Below are positions 1 to 10,976 of a stretch of 64,000 nucleotides of DNA, in pieces. Within the stretch, counting starts at the first letter, position 1, and each line of letters opens with the position of its first letter. This DNA is from Arenicola marina (Eukaryota; Annelida; Polychaeta; Arenicolidae), in NCBI GenBank assembly GCA_964019135.1, contig OZ025265.1, forward strand, positions 18,885,143 through 18,949,142. Direction: 5' to 3'. The translations under genes were made by a program, and so were the position numbers. The notes beneath the pieces were generated by a model. It worked only from the letters and a program-made list of their open reading frames with translations. It was not told the DNA's origin and searched no databases.

Positions 1-2590
1 GGAATCGGGAATGGCACTCTGGGCACAAGGGGAATCGGGAATGGCACTCTGGAGACAAGGGGAATCGGGAATGGCACTCTGGACGCAAGGGGAATCGGGA
101 ATGGCACTCTGGGCACAAGGGGAATCGAGAATGGCACTCTGGGCACAAGAGTAATCGGGAATCGGACTCTGGGCACAAGGGGAATCGGGAATGGCACTCT
201 GGGCACAAGGGGAATCGGGAATGGCACTCTGGAGACAAGGGGAATCGGGAATGGCACTCTGGGCACAAGGGGAATCGGGAATGGCACTCTGGAGATAAGG
301 GGAATCGGGAATGGCACTCTGGGCACAAGAGTAATCGGGAATCGGACTCTCGGCACAAGGGGAATCGGGAATGGCACTCTGGGCACAAGGGGAATCGGGA
401 ATGGCACTCTGGAGACAAGGGGAATCGGGAATGGCACTCTGGGCACAAGGGGAATCGGGAATGGCACTCTGGAGATAAGGGGAATCGGGAATGGCACTCT
501 GGGCACAAGGGGAATCGGGAATGGCACTCTGGGCACAAGGGGAATCGGGAATGGCACTCTGGGCACAAGGGGAATCGGGAATGGCACTCTAGGCACAAGG
601 GGAATCGGGAATGGCACTCTGGAGATAAGGGGAATCGGGAATGGCACTCTGGGCACAAGGGGAGTCGGGAATGGCACTCTAGGCACAAGGGGAATCGGGA
701 ATGGCACTCTGGAGATAAGGGGAATCGGGAATGGCACTCTGGGCACAAGGGGAATCGGGAATGGCACTCTGGGCACAAGGGGAATCGGGAATGGCACTCT
801 GGGCACAAGGGGAATCGGGAATGGCACTCTGGGCACAAGGGGAATCGGGCATGGCACTCTGGGCACAAGGGGAATCGGGAATGGCACTCTGGGCACAAGG
901 GGAATCGGGAATGGCACTCTAGGCACAAGGAGAATCGGGAATGGCACTCTAGGCACAAGGGGAATCGGGAATGGCACTCTAGGCACAAGGGGAATCGGGA
1001 ATGGCACTCTGGGCACAAGGAGAATCGGGAATGACACTCTATGCACAAGGGAAATCGGGAATGGCACTCTGGGCACAAGGGGAATCGGGAATGGCACTCT
1101 GGGCACAAGGGGAATCGGGAATATCACTCTGGGCACAAGGAGAATGGGGAATGGCACTCTGGGCACAAGGGGAATCGGGCATGGCACTCTGGGCACAAGG
1201 GGAATCGAGAATGGCACTCTGGGCACAAGAGGAATCGGGAATGGCACTCTGGGCACAAGGGGAATCGGGAATGGCACTCTGGGCAGAAGGAAAATCGAGA
1301 ATGGCACTCTGGGCACAAGGGGAATCGGGAATGGCACTCTGGGCACAAGGGGAATCGGGAATGGCACTCTGGGGACAAGGGGAATCGGGAATGGCACTCT
1401 GGGCACAAGGGGAATCGGGAATGGCACTCTGGAGACAAGGGGAATCGGGAATGGCACTCTGGACACAAGGGGAATCGGGAATGGCACTCTGGGCACAAGG
1501 GGAATCGAGAATGGCACTCTGGGCACAAGGGTAATCGGGAATGGCACTCTGGGCACAAGGGGAATCGGGAATGGCACTCTGGGCACAAGGAGAATCGGGA
1601 ATGGCACTCTGGGCACAAGGGGAATCGGGAATGACACTCTGGGCACAAGGGGAATCGGGAATGGCACTCTTGAGACAAGGGGAATCGGGAATGGCACTCT
1701 GGGCACAAGGGGATTCGGGAATGGCACTCTGGGCACAAGGGGAATCGGGAATGGCACTCTGGGCACAAGGGGAATCGGGAATGACACTCTGGGCACAAGG
1801 GGAATCGGGAATGGCACTCTAGGCACAAGGGGAATCGGGAATGGCACTCTGGAGATAAGGGGAATCGGGAATGGCACTCTGGGCACAAGGGGAATCGGGA
1901 ATGGCACTCTAGGCACAAGGGGAATCAGGAATGGCACTCTGGGCACAAGGGGAATCGGGAATGGCACTCTGGGCACAAGGGGAATCGGGAATGGCACTCT
2001 GGGCACAAGGGGAATCGGGAATGGCACTCTGGGCACAAGGGGAATCGGGAATGGCACTCTGGGCACAAGGGGAATCGGGAATGGCACTCTGGGCACAAGG
2101 GGAATCGGGAATGGCGCTCTGGAGATAAGGGGAATCGGGAATGGCACTCTGGGCACAAGGGGAATAGGGAATGGCACTCTAGGCACAAGGGGAATCGGGA
2201 ATGGCACTCTGGGCACAAGGGGAATCGGGAATGGCACTCTGGGCACAAGGGGAATCGGGAATGGCACTCTGGAGATAAGGGGAATCGGGAATGGCACTCT
2301 GGAGATAAGGGGAATCGGGAATGGCACTCTGGGCACAAGGGGAATAGGGAATGGCACTCTAGGCACAAGGGGAATCGGGAATGGCACTCTAGGCACAAGG
2401 GGAATCGGGAATGGCACTCTGGGCACAAGGGGAATCGAGAATGGCACTCTGGGCACAAGGGGAATCGGGAATGGCACTCTGGCCACAAGGGGAATCGGGA
2501 ATGGCACTCTGGGCACAAGGGGAATCGGGAATGGCACTCTGGCCACAAGGGGAATCGGGAATGGCACTCTGGGCACAAGGGGAATCGGAC
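1..2590. repeat. 30-bp satellite array, about 86 copies
   Basis: The whole stretch is a head-to-tail array of a 30-bp unit, GGAATCGGGAATGGCACTCT followed by GGGCACAAGG. Common variants carry GGAGATAAGG, GGAGACAAGG or AGGCACAAGG in the last third. The array is open at the window's left edge, so its true length is unknown. It decays between 2580 and 2690 into degenerate GGAATCGGAA-like sequence. Because the unit is a multiple of three and lacks stop codons in several frames, long open frames appear on both strands; I regard them as by-products of the repeat. Exact 180-bp periodicity of rare variants shows higher-order structure near the left edge. Confidence 0.97.
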
Positions 2591-3188
2591 ACGGAATGGA
2601 GACACAAAAGGATTCGAAGAATCGGAATCGGGACCCACAGGGAATCGGAATGGAACCCTTCCGCACTATACCATTCTATATCTTGCTTGATGTGGAATAT
2701 AGGCGCCGGAGGTGGGTTGGGGGGGGGGGGGGAGGGGGGCGGAGGAATCACGGATAATCACAAGATAATACATTCTATTTCACCTAGAATACTAGTTTCG
2801 TGATCGTGCTCGCCTTCATTGTGTAATATATGTATTCTCCAGCAGAAAGAAGAAACTGTGTGTATATATTGTGATCAGATGAGGATCAAACTTGTTTATT
2901 GCGGAAAACAAAACTCAAAAAAAAAAGAGAACAAGAAAATGAACACAACGAACAATCTGATTTTGTCTACATGGCGAGCAAATAATACATGAAACACGTT
3001 CATAACAGACATCGTTATCGTTAGGCCTGTCTTACAGCGGTATGACGTCAATCATTGAATTATTTAAGCTGGAGATATAATTTACAATATAATGAAATAA
3101 TCAAGCGGTAATATTGAGATAAATATTGCTATATAAAATAGTCATTCTGTTGAAACAAAGCAGAACACTTACCCTCAGCGGTAGGGTG

Positions 3189-3206
3189 TTAGGGTTAGGG
3201 TTAGGG
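3189..3206. repeat. Short interstitial TTAGGG repeats
   Basis: Three perfect TTAGGG units in tandem are followed by a mutated TTATGG. TTAGGG is the telomere repeat of vertebrates and many invertebrate animals. With only three units this is an interstitial trace, not a chromosome end. Confidence 0.85.
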
Positions 3207-3242
3207 TTATGGTTGGGGTGACCATCTACACGCGCACGGTCA

Positions 3243-3485
3243 AATTTGGTTGTACATTCAGGACGCTTTATTCCGTGGATGGGAGAAAGGAGGGAAGGGG
3301 GCGAAACCATGTCCCCGTACTAACACCCTACTCTTTGCAAAGATGGACATGGAATCTTTATCCTGCGACCACACAGACATGGCCACAGCGGGGCGCGAAC
3401 CACCGATCCACGCGCTGTTGGGCTATGGGGTGGCCAGAGCACTCAAGGCGAACGCTCTAACCCACTGAGCTATCGGGGCGGCCCT
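3243..3485 (-). mobile_element. tRNA-derived SINE, family 1
   Basis: Read on the minus strand, the element starts with a tRNA-like head. The A-box-like part is GATAGCTCAGTGGGTTAGAG and the B-box-like part GTGGTTCGCGCCCCGC. A body follows that includes the shared CAGGATAAAGATTCCATG segment and ends near the GTACAACC region at 3250. The same layout recurs at 12100, 16486, 31060 and 48805, which defines a dispersed family. It is probably non-autonomous and no protein is encoded. Confidence 0.85.
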
Positions 3486-3614
3486 TCAAGGTACCAGCGG
3501 CCCATCAATAGATACACAGATCCTCGGCGGAATGCCGGGTTTAACCTGGTTAGTCTTGACGACACCTAACGACTAATAAACGAACAATATAAGCCGGAAT
3601 TAGCTACATAGGCA

Positions 3615-3722
3615 ATGGTATGGAAGGGGTACATGACGACACTCGACACATGCATATTTGAAGCATCGACATTCGACATTGACCCCGAAATCCCGACAAT
3701 GAGGATCTGAAATTGCGACATC
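3615..3722 (-). repeat. Dispersed repeat, inverted copy of 6975-7080
   Basis: The minus strand here matches the plus strand at about 6975-7080. Shared landmarks are GATCCTCA, GTCGGGATTT or GTCGGAATTT, GGGGTCAATGT, GTCGAATGTCGAT, GCAAATATG-like and the TGTCGxGTGTCG motif. Neither copy encodes a recognisable protein. It is most likely an old non-autonomous transposon or repeat; boundaries are approximate. Confidence 0.6.
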
Positions 3723-5371
3723 GACACAGATAGTGGCATTTTAGAAACAGCGACAATGTCACTGAACATCTTGAAAAATCGACGTGCGCACTGAGAATTT
3801 TGATACGCTGGAACCTTCCTTCCAGACCCCTATAGGCTTTCCACAAAGTTAAAAAATTGTGTGACGTCACGCCTTTGCCAAGTGTTCATTATCTTGAAGA
3901 ATGGATCGAAAAATAGACCTAGCCGTGTTGTATTAACGTAAGTGTGCGTTACATCAAATACAGAACGGTAAAACAATGCTTTAATTTAATAATGAAAGGA
4001 AAAAACTGTGCATTATCAATATAAAGAACAGTTGTTAATATTGACTCGTCAAGCGTCATGGTATAATCAGTCGAGCTGAGGTGAGCGGAGCCGAGTTGGC
4101 TGGTGTTGACAGAACTTGCCAATTTCAAGACAAACAATGGAATGCATAAGTCAATGTTAAGCACCAAAAGGGCGGGGGGTAAATCAGAAATCTCAAAATA
4201 TATGGAAATTCCACAGTTATCGACTGCATACCTTTATCATTATATCCGTCATATCGCTTTTCAGGGGGCGATGTTTTCACGAAACTAAGAAGCAACGACT
4301 TCCAAAATGTCTACTTCATCCACGCCTTCCCACCCCTACCCTCCTCCCTGGGGCTTCACAATGACGAACCGTTGTTTCCACAATGTGCCTCATGTATTCG
4401 TCGGGCAGTGCAACTGACACAATAGTCAATTCCTGTGTCCAAACGTGAGCACATGTCATGCGCTATCGCGTCTCGTGCTTTATTTTGGCGAATGCACTCC
4501 AGCTCGTTCTTTAACTAGTACATATTATTACAGTACTAGTAGTGTATTATAGTAATATCGTTGTTATTCATCATTCAGTGATTATTATAAACGCCAAGGC
4601 CTAATATAACATTATTGCAGCTAGAATTTATTTGTACAAGGACATGCCGCAGAATAATATGTACAAGAATGAATTTGTTCAAATAGTATTGGAGCGGTAT
4701 ATTTTTTAGCTATAATAATTGTTGTTGGTCCGAGTCGCTATGTTGATCATTAACCGCCTAAACTGAGCTGTTAGCATTGCACCATGTTTGTGATAGGAAC
4801 AATCCTTCTGACACCGACAGTGAAAACTACATGCCAGGGTGAATAGAGGGGGCGGGCAAGGGGGGGTTGTGTTCCCAAGTCACGAAGAACACATTTTCCA
4901 CTTCACGGTGACTTAATATAAAAATTCTCAGTTCACGATTAATGAAAATCCTCGATCACGGCGGTCGGCTAATATCCCATTCCCAGTTCACGAAGAATTA
5001 TTTTCCTCATTCCCAGTTCACGGTGAAATGAAAAGCCCATTCCCGAGGAACGAAAATATCCCTTGCCCCCCCTCCCCCCCCCCCCCCCCCCCCACCCCCA
5101 ATAGAGAAGAGATGGCGAGAGCATATGGGTGCTGGTTTGTAAGACTGGTTTGTTACACTGGGTTGTTGAAGGGGGAGGGAGGGTGTATTGTTTCAGTGGA
5201 AGAGGGAGGAAGGGTGTATTGTGTTAGTGGAAGGGGGTGGGGTGTGGGGGGAGGGGGTTGTTGGAGCTAAGGGAAGGGTGTTGGGGCTCGGGGAAGGGGG
5301 GGAGGGTGCTGTCGGTTAACTTCAGGAATCGGTATCCACTGTTTGTTGAAACTTCAAGTTGGTGCAATGTG

Positions 5372-5382
5372 GGTCGTGAGGA

Positions 5383-5432
<50 letters not shown>

Positions 5433-5712
5433 AGGTTTCGGGTGAGGATGAGGGTGGGGGTGAGGATGAGGGTGGAGGTGAGTGTGAGGGTGAGGGCGGG
5501 GGTGAGGATGAGGGCGGGGGGGAGGATGAGGGTGGAGGTGAGTGTGAGGGTGAGGGCGGGGGTGAGGATGAGGGTGGGGGTGAGGATGAGGGTGGGGGTG
5601 ATGATGAGGGTGGGGGTGAGGATGAGGGTAGGGGTGAGGGCGGGAGTGAGGGTGAGGGCGGGGGTGAGGGTGAGGTTGCGGGTGAGGATGAGGGTGGGGG
5701 TGGGGCACGTAG
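5372..5712. repeat. GGGTGA-type G-rich minisatellite
   Basis: A 6-bp GAGGGT unit grades into 12- to 18-bp variants (GAGGATGAGGGTGGGG). The plus strand is strongly G-rich with regular GGG runs every 3-6 bases, so G-quadruplex formation is possible. Low-complexity Glu/Gly, Arg/Val and Pro/His open frames result from the repeat and are not called as genes. Confidence 0.9.
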
Positions 5713-5934
5713 GTCGTTACGCTCGCGGGTACACTTGTTTAACTCCAGTTAATTGTTGATTGCAATCAACGGACACTTCTGATTATGGAACAGCAATTAC
5801 AATACCCCCGCCCCGCTCCCTTACACCGTGGTTGTTAGAGCAAACGAAGGTTAAACTGGGTCGCTGTTGATCTGCAGCGCAGCACTTACCAGCCGACCTT
5901 GGGTTGGTTGCATAGTCGGGGCGACTTAATCACG

Positions 5935-6025
5935 TTTGGTCATATCGCGTTAATGGGAGAAGGAAGGGAGAGTGGAGCCATGTCCCCGCGGGTAACCCCC
6001 TACTCTTTGCGAAGAAAAGAGTCTG
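5935..6025 (-). mobile_element. SINE family 1 fragment
   Basis: Contains the distal body of the family-1 SINE (GGTCATATCGCG, GGGAGAAGGAAGGGAGAG, GTAACCCCCTACTCTTTGCG) without its tRNA-like head. It breaks off into unrelated sequence after about 6020. Confidence 0.7.
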
Positions 6026-6154
6026 TTCACCTGCACAGAAATGGAAGGTGTCTATTTATCTGTTACTGAAGCAATAACTAGTAACATGCCGTGCCAAACA
6101 GACTATCAACGATGAAAATAAAATAGAATTAAAATGCTCGTATAGGCATTCAAT

Positions 6155-6389
6155 GACGGATCCAGGAATTGACGAAAGGGCGGGCATCATTCTTTAAGTA
6201 CTATCCAGGCGCCAATCCAGTGACCGGGAGGTGGAGTGGAAGGGGGGGGGGGGGTGCTAGGGAGGTTGTGCAGAAATAATAGTTCTCCCCTGTGCCCCTT
6301 TCTTCAGGGCTTTTTTCGCCTATTTACCAGCGAAGGGGGTGGGGGGGGTGCACATGCCCCCTGTGTCCCCGTCTGGGTCCGCCACTGGC
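6155..6389. mobile_element. Poly-G MITE-like element
   Basis: Begins with ACGGATCCAGGAAT and ends with GGGTCCGCCACTGG, imperfect inverted termini, with G-tracts at 6242-6253 and 6336-6349. The layout resembles the better preserved copies at 48206-48350 and 49499-49657. There is no coding capacity. Confidence 0.55.
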
Positions 6390-6564
6390 ATTCCCATGTC
6401 GAGCCAAGGGAGATTAGTGACTGGACCTTTCAGCGAGTGAATAAGCTTATGAAACAAACAGTAAAATCCACACAAACCGTGTCCACCCCGCCTCTTCGGC
6501 GCGCCGTCGGTCCCCGTGTCACCGTATTATCCGGCGACCATCATGGGAGCTGCTCATGGCGGCA

Positions 6565-6638
6565 CCAATAGGAACGCTTCTTGTCAAGCAGTCGATATCG
6601 CTTGATTGGCTGGTTCAGTAACTAGCTATTGGCGCCAA
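6565..6638 (+). promoter_or_regulatory. NF-Y / E2F-like promoter block of the cyclin gene
   Basis: Seen: a CCAAT box at 6565-6569, inverted CCAAT boxes (ATTGG) at 6605-6609 and 6628-6632, and the palindrome TTGGCGCCAA at 6629-6638 overlapping the last one. A TATA element follows 24 bp later. Known: multiple CCAAT boxes bound by NF-Y and E2F-type sites are typical of cell-cycle-regulated mitotic cyclin promoters. Inferred: this block drives G2/M expression of the cyclin just downstream. Confidence 0.7.
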
Positions 6639-6661
6639 GCTGGAGTGAGAGATCGCGTGGG

Positions 6662-6668
6662 TATATAA
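6662..6668 (+). promoter_or_regulatory. TATA box of the cyclin gene
   Basis: TATATAA lies 30 bp downstream of the CCAAT/E2F block and about 40 bp upstream of the first ATG of exon 1. Transcription is expected to start near 6690-6700; the exact start is not visible. Confidence 0.65.
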
Positions 6669-6708
6669 CCGACCATCGTTGTCCGCTCTGCACTAATCAA
6701 CGTAGCTG

Positions 6709-7129
6709 ATGCAACGAACAGCGAACCGGGAAACAAAAGAGTCAGTTGCTGAAGGAAGAAAACCAACCACTGGCTTTCAAGAAGTCGAGGACAAAAGATT
6801 TGGTAAGTTCATTGCCGCAGTGAATGGTGTATGATTATTTACTTTTTAACTTGGGACGCTGGAGTGTTCATTCTAAGATTTGTCTCCATTCGCATTCCAT
6901 TCGAGGTACAACGATTTCGATTGTACTTTTGTTTAAACCTAAGATTTCGTGTAATTCATCTGTGTCTGTCGCTTTTTCAGATCCTCAGTGTCGGAATTTG
7001 GGGGTCAATGTGATGTCGAATGTCGATTTTGCAAATATGCCGGTGTCGCGTGTCGCCATTTGCCCCTTCCAGACCCCTGACACTCTTGCTGCTGCGTGGC
7101 ACCGCTCTTTCCAGGTTCCTGCAGCGTGA
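6709..7129 (+). other. Upstream ORF in the cyclin 5' leader
   Basis: The inferred leader exon ends at 6802 (AAAGATTTG before GTAAGT) and would join an acceptor at 7123-7124. An ATG at 6709 opens a frame of 31 codons in exon 1, crosses the junction with one split codon and stops at TGA 7127-7129, 17 bases before the main ATG at 7147. The frame differs from the cyclin. If this leader is right, the uORF could damp cyclin translation. No transcript evidence is available. Confidence 0.45.
6975..7080 (+). repeat. Dispersed repeat in cyclin leader intron
   Basis: Contains GTGATGTCGAATGTCGAT and CGGTGTCGCGTGTCG. It matches the minus strand at 3615-3722, and the TGTCGCGTGTCG core recurs in tandem at 21655-21870. 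It lies inside the inferred leader intron, just before the first coding exon. Confidence 0.6.
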
Positions 7130-7146
7130 CAGACGCAGACTTCATC

Positions 7147-10100
7147 ATGCCGCTGCGCAACTTTCTCCGCCAGAGGGCCACCGCGGACGCCACCACCAAG
7201 CCTTCGAGGGAGGTCCTCGGACCACGCGGCTCCGATGTATCCAAGGCAACCGAGAAATCCTTTTCCAAGACGGTGACCCTTCCAGGGGGCAAGAAAAAGA
7301 AGGATATGAGAACGGTACAAATCGTACCCAAAGCTTGTAGAGCGAGTAACGCCATTGACTTCATGCAACATTTGCAACGTAATAGATGTTGTGGAAGGGG
7401 TGCTGCGACAGGTAATGTAGAGTACTGCAGACATGGTTCGTGGCTGGCAAACCGTTCGTGGTTGAGCTACCTACTTATACTGCTCGAAAGACTCCTTGGT
7501 TCGGTATTACCATTTGTGCACAAAGGTGGCCTATATAAAACCCTCCATTTCATCCATCCGCCCATTACAGAGATCTGCGCTGGAAGACTTGGTGAACGTT
7601 AACAGCCGGCCGGAGTCTCGCCCCAGCGGCCCGCTCGCCAAGGATCAGAGGCCCGTCGTCCAATCCGTCGCCGTCCCCGGAGCCGCGAGAGCCGCAGTCA
7701 AGGCCTCCAAGAGTGTCAAGGTCATCCCGGTCAATGTCGTGCGTCCTCAGTCCACGGCCCTGGTGAGGGGACAGAAGCGTCCCGCTGAGGGGCGCAGCAA
7801 GCAGACCAAGCAAGTGAAGCAAACCTGTGGTAGGTCTCAACTAATGTCTCAGTCATTGAGCAGTTCCTTTGGTACTGAAATCTTTTTGTTTACGGAGATG
7901 GGTTTTTAGCGGCAAACGGGGGGCCTCTGCCTTCCCACCCCTCTTGAGAAATAGAAAGGGATACATTTAGGGAATAACGGAACCTCTTCGTAAAGTTTTT
8001 TTAATGGGGGATTTGGGAAAGTTTAGGCGAGGTGGGGGCACACACATCCCATCAGCCAATGTTGTCCCACGGGACTGTTCAATTATGTCCACATACCCTG
8101 CCCATGCCTTTTAGTGGACCTGCTGGATCTTGATAAATTGAGGAGAGAACTGCCGGATGCCAAGCGGCTGCCACCTGGCGTCGAGGATGTTGACAAGGGA
8201 GAAACTGATTACTTCTACTCTCCGGACTTTGCCCTGGATATCATGGACTATTTACTGGTACCATTCATGTATACTTGTATTGTTTCTATGTGCCCACGGA
8301 CTTTAACTGCCCTGCATACCATGAACTGTTTACTGGTATTGTTCCTATATGCACTGACGACCAGGCCTTGCCTGTCGAAATAGATCTGGCTAAATTGTCC
8401 CCCAGTTTATTATCTGCTTTTAATATAGCATTATAATCGAACCTTCATTTATCGAAATCCCCGTTTTGAAGAAATATATTTTTGCAGTTGAGAGAGAAGA
8501 AATTCAAAATCACTTTGAAAAAGTATGGCAAGGACTCTAAAATGACTCCAAAGATGAGGAGCATTCTTATGGATTGGCTGCTGCAAGTCCAGGTTAGCAT
8601 ATTTTAGTATGACGGACTCTTATAAAAGTGCTCGTGCAACAAGCGATTTTAAATATGTTTTCAGCAACTTGATGAAGATACATTAGCTCTTCATTTAATT
8701 TATGTCATTAGCGAAATGCTGTCTGGTAAAAGAGCATCCTCGACGCGTACTAAGTGACTATAATAGTTGTAGATAATAACGCAGATCGCGTCCAGGCTAG
8801 CTTATATTAATAACTACAAGGCTAAAATCTATTAGATTTGAAGTTTACTGGATGCCTCCTGGGATATCTTTGCAGGCTCACCTGGGTCTGTTCCCGGAGA
8901 CTCTCCATAAGATCGTGGGCCTGATCGATCTCTTCCTGGATCGTGTCGATCTGGATCTGCGCCGGATTCAGCTCGTCGGGATCACATGCGTCCTGATAGC
9001 TTCCAAATTCGAGGAGCGATTCCCGCCCAGCGTAAGATACAGGGATAACTTTAATATCATCCAACAGAGGGAGCCTCCGTAGCTGAGTTGGTCTACGGAG
9101 CGAAGTTTGCATCTATGAATCTGCGGATTGTTTCGCATATCTTTTTCAGGAGCTCCCATGGCGAGCACGGTTTAACCTATACCTTCACAAAGCTGCACAA
9201 TCCATTAATTTGTTATGGATGTGTAGCTGTAAGCTGTAGCAGTTTTGGTACTTGTTGCCACTATAAATTACCTTAGTGTTTCCATTTGGGCAAGATATAT
9301 ACTATAATAAAATGAATGATTATATATTGTAATTTAGATTGCAAAACTGATTCACCTGACGGAGAACAGTTACACCTTCGACGAGGTGGTCACCATGGAG
9401 CGTGTGATCCTCAGCAAACTCAACTTTGCCGTCAGCGTTCCTACGCCAGTCATCTTTCTGGAACGCTACTACCGTGTCACCGGATCCAGCGAAAAGGTAC
9501 AATACGTTTTTTTCTAAAACTAAATCATTGTATATAAAATTAAAATTAATTAGATTAGTAGGCTAGCGATTCTTGCAAAATATTCGTGTGAATCTACCCC
9601 AAAATTAAATAACATGTATATGAACATTCTGGATGTTCTCTCGTGTCGCGTGAGGCCATGTCGGCAAGGTAACCCCTTTACACCCCCCCTCCCCCCCCCC
9701 CCCGCCCATCCCCCACAACAGGGCCCTGGCCAAGGGTGCGAACGCGAAGTTCAGGCCTTGTCTGCAAGGTAAGGCCTTTACACCCCCACCTCCCCCCCCC
9801 CCCCACCCCCGCCAAGGGTGTAAATGCGAAGCTCAGGCCAATGTCTACAAGGTAAGGCCTTAGAATAGCACCTCTCCCACCCCAACAACAATGCCCTGGC
9901 CAAAGGTGTGACCGCCAAGCTCAGGCCATGTCTTCAAGGTAAGGCCTTTGCACCCCCACCACCCCCACCCCCGCCTCACGCGAAGTTACAAATTTTAACT
10001 GGCGTTTTCCTGGAACCAGGAATTTTTTGCAGACTCATTTTTTTGAGATGAAATATTTAATATTTACAGTAAAATAACTTGCAAATCCTTTAGCAAACGG

Positions 10101-10765
10101 AAACCAACCACTTTGTGAGACATATTTGTCGTTGAAACTCTTATGCGACAAAATAGGGCCTACGTACAGAATACAGTTTCTCATACTAGGTGGAGCTGAT
10201 GAGCAGGTACTTCCTTGACCTTGGGTTGACTGACCCTGACCTTTGCTGCCAGCCTCCGTCCTTGAGGGCAGCCGCCGCCCTGTACCTGGCCAACCATCTA
10301 GAGGCCCACGAGAAGGGGGCGGCATCTGATGGGGTGTGGACGCCCACTCTGGAGGCCTACTCCTCCTACAGCAAGACCGACCTTCAGCCATGTGTGGCCC
10401 TCTATCGCTCCCTGGTCAAAAAAGCCAAGACTTCAAAATTCCAAGTCAGTTTTTTTTTTTTTGCAATCATTGAAAGCCTAATATTTCGTGCAACGTTGAA
10501 TTAATGCTCGGCCTACCTTTTCCTGATAATTTTGAACTACTCTACTCCATGCATGTCAATGGCAGTATATGAATATTTTTTGTTAGGCATATATTCGCCT
10601 TCTGTTATTAATTTTAGAACATTTCTTGTCGCTACTCAGGGAGCCAGAGAGAAGTACTCCAGCAAGTCTGCGTTCCAGGCAGTCAGCCAATGGCCACTGC
10701 TTCGCTCTACCACTGCGATGAAAGTACTGGAGCTGGAAGACAACAAAGGTCGAACCACGCTCTAG
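7147..10765 (+). CDS. CCNB3: G2/mitotic B-type cyclin, cyclin B3-like
   Basis: Regulatory subunit that would activate a cyclin-dependent kinase (CDK1/2) at mitosis or meiosis. Coding exons: 7147-7314, 7571-7829, 8115-8257, 8488-8592, 8876-9031, 9338-9496, 10190-10444 and 10640-10765. The phases join into 456 residues. A canonical destruction box, RSALEDLVN, sits at residues 57-65 at the start of exon 2 after a KKKK basic patch. The cyclin box begins near GVEDVDK and DIMDYLL and continues with MRSILMDWL (213-221), PETLHKIVGLIDLFLDRV, LVGITCVLIASKFEE and the second fold up to SKSAFQAVS. RSAxxDL-type D-boxes and the GVEDxDK segment favour B3 over B1/B2. The weakest point is the first donor (ACG before GTACAA at 7315). 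A strong CAG/GTAATG donor at 7412 would shift the frame and destroy the D-box. No N-terminal homology beyond the D-box is recognised. Confidence 0.88.
8665..8725 (+). other. Candidate poison exon inside the cyclin gene
   Basis: A 61-bp open segment is bounded by a good acceptor (ATGTTTTCAG) and a usable donor (GTCTG before GTAAAAG). It lies between cyclin exons ending at 8592 and starting at 8876, which already join perfectly in the conserved cyclin box. Its first residues (QLDEDTLALHL) look faintly like the ETLxLA helix of cyclins. Its length is not a multiple of three. Including it would shift the next exon into a frame that stops at a TAA 12 codons into that exon. Either a regulated nonsense exon or chance. 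Confidence 0.25.
9645..9985 (+). repeat. Imperfect ~65-bp repeats in a cyclin intron
   Basis: Four diverged copies of GTCTGCAAGGTAAGGCCTTT plus a C-tract and CCAAGGGTGTxxxGCGAAG. Three carry CAAGGTAAGG, a strong 5' splice-site consensus, inside the intron between exons ending 9496 and starting 10190. The unit does not resemble the adjacent exon end (GCGAAAAG), so unlike other arrays here it is not a copy of the junction. Confidence 0.7.
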
Positions 10766-10970
10766 GATAAGGGATTGCCCTGACCGTCGATGGCTTGCCG
10801 CTGAAATATACCACCAAACTTACTGCAATCTTTCCGCCATTCGTTATTTCCGTTTCGTATTTATTTGGTTTTATTAATTGAAGTTATTGTTATTTTACTT
10901 AAATTATTTGTTTTTTCCTTTTACAGTTTACATTTTACATTGTGTGGTTTCAAATTTGAATATTCTTTTG

Positions 10971-10976
10971 AATAAA
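10971..10976 (+). promoter_or_regulatory. Poly(A) signal of the cyclin gene
   Basis: AATAAA occurs 206 bp after the cyclin stop codon, followed by a T-rich stretch (10999-11020). It is the first clear AATAAA after the stop, which gives a compact 3' UTR of about 0.2 kb. Confidence 0.7.

Larger units (their letters stand above)
2591..6560. other. Repeat-rich intergenic region
   Basis: No exon chain with conserved protein sequence was found on either strand. The stretch holds a G-tract near 2720, short telomere-like repeats, a tRNA-derived SINE, a dispersed element whose inverted copy lies in the cyclin gene, a C-tract near 5070, a GGGTGA minisatellite, a SINE fragment and a poly-G MITE-like element. 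These are listed separately. Open frames here are short or lie inside repeats. Confidence 0.7.

Noticed and set aside
1124..2638. Minus-strand open frames with repeated CPECHSRFPL, containing the CxxCH pattern of c-type haem sites
   Set aside because: The pattern is a translation of the 30-bp satellite unit. Other frames and the plus strand are equally open, there is no start or splice context, and the residues are fixed by the DNA repeat, not by protein selection.
5237..5759. Glu/Gly-rich, Arg/Val-rich and Pro/His-rich open frames
   Set aside because: All are translations of the GGGTGA minisatellite in different frames; no homology or gene context.
7315..7602. Extension of the first cyclin coding exon to the strong donor at 7412 or to the stop at 7600
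   Set aside because: The donor at 7412 would put the next exon out of frame and lose the perfect destruction box RSALEDLVN. The weaker site at 7315 gives the conserved product.
9072..9110. tRNA gene-like GTAGCTGAGTTGGTCTACG in a cyclin intron
   Set aside because: Only an A-box-like segment is present; no T-arm or cloverleaf can be completed. Most likely a SINE head fragment.
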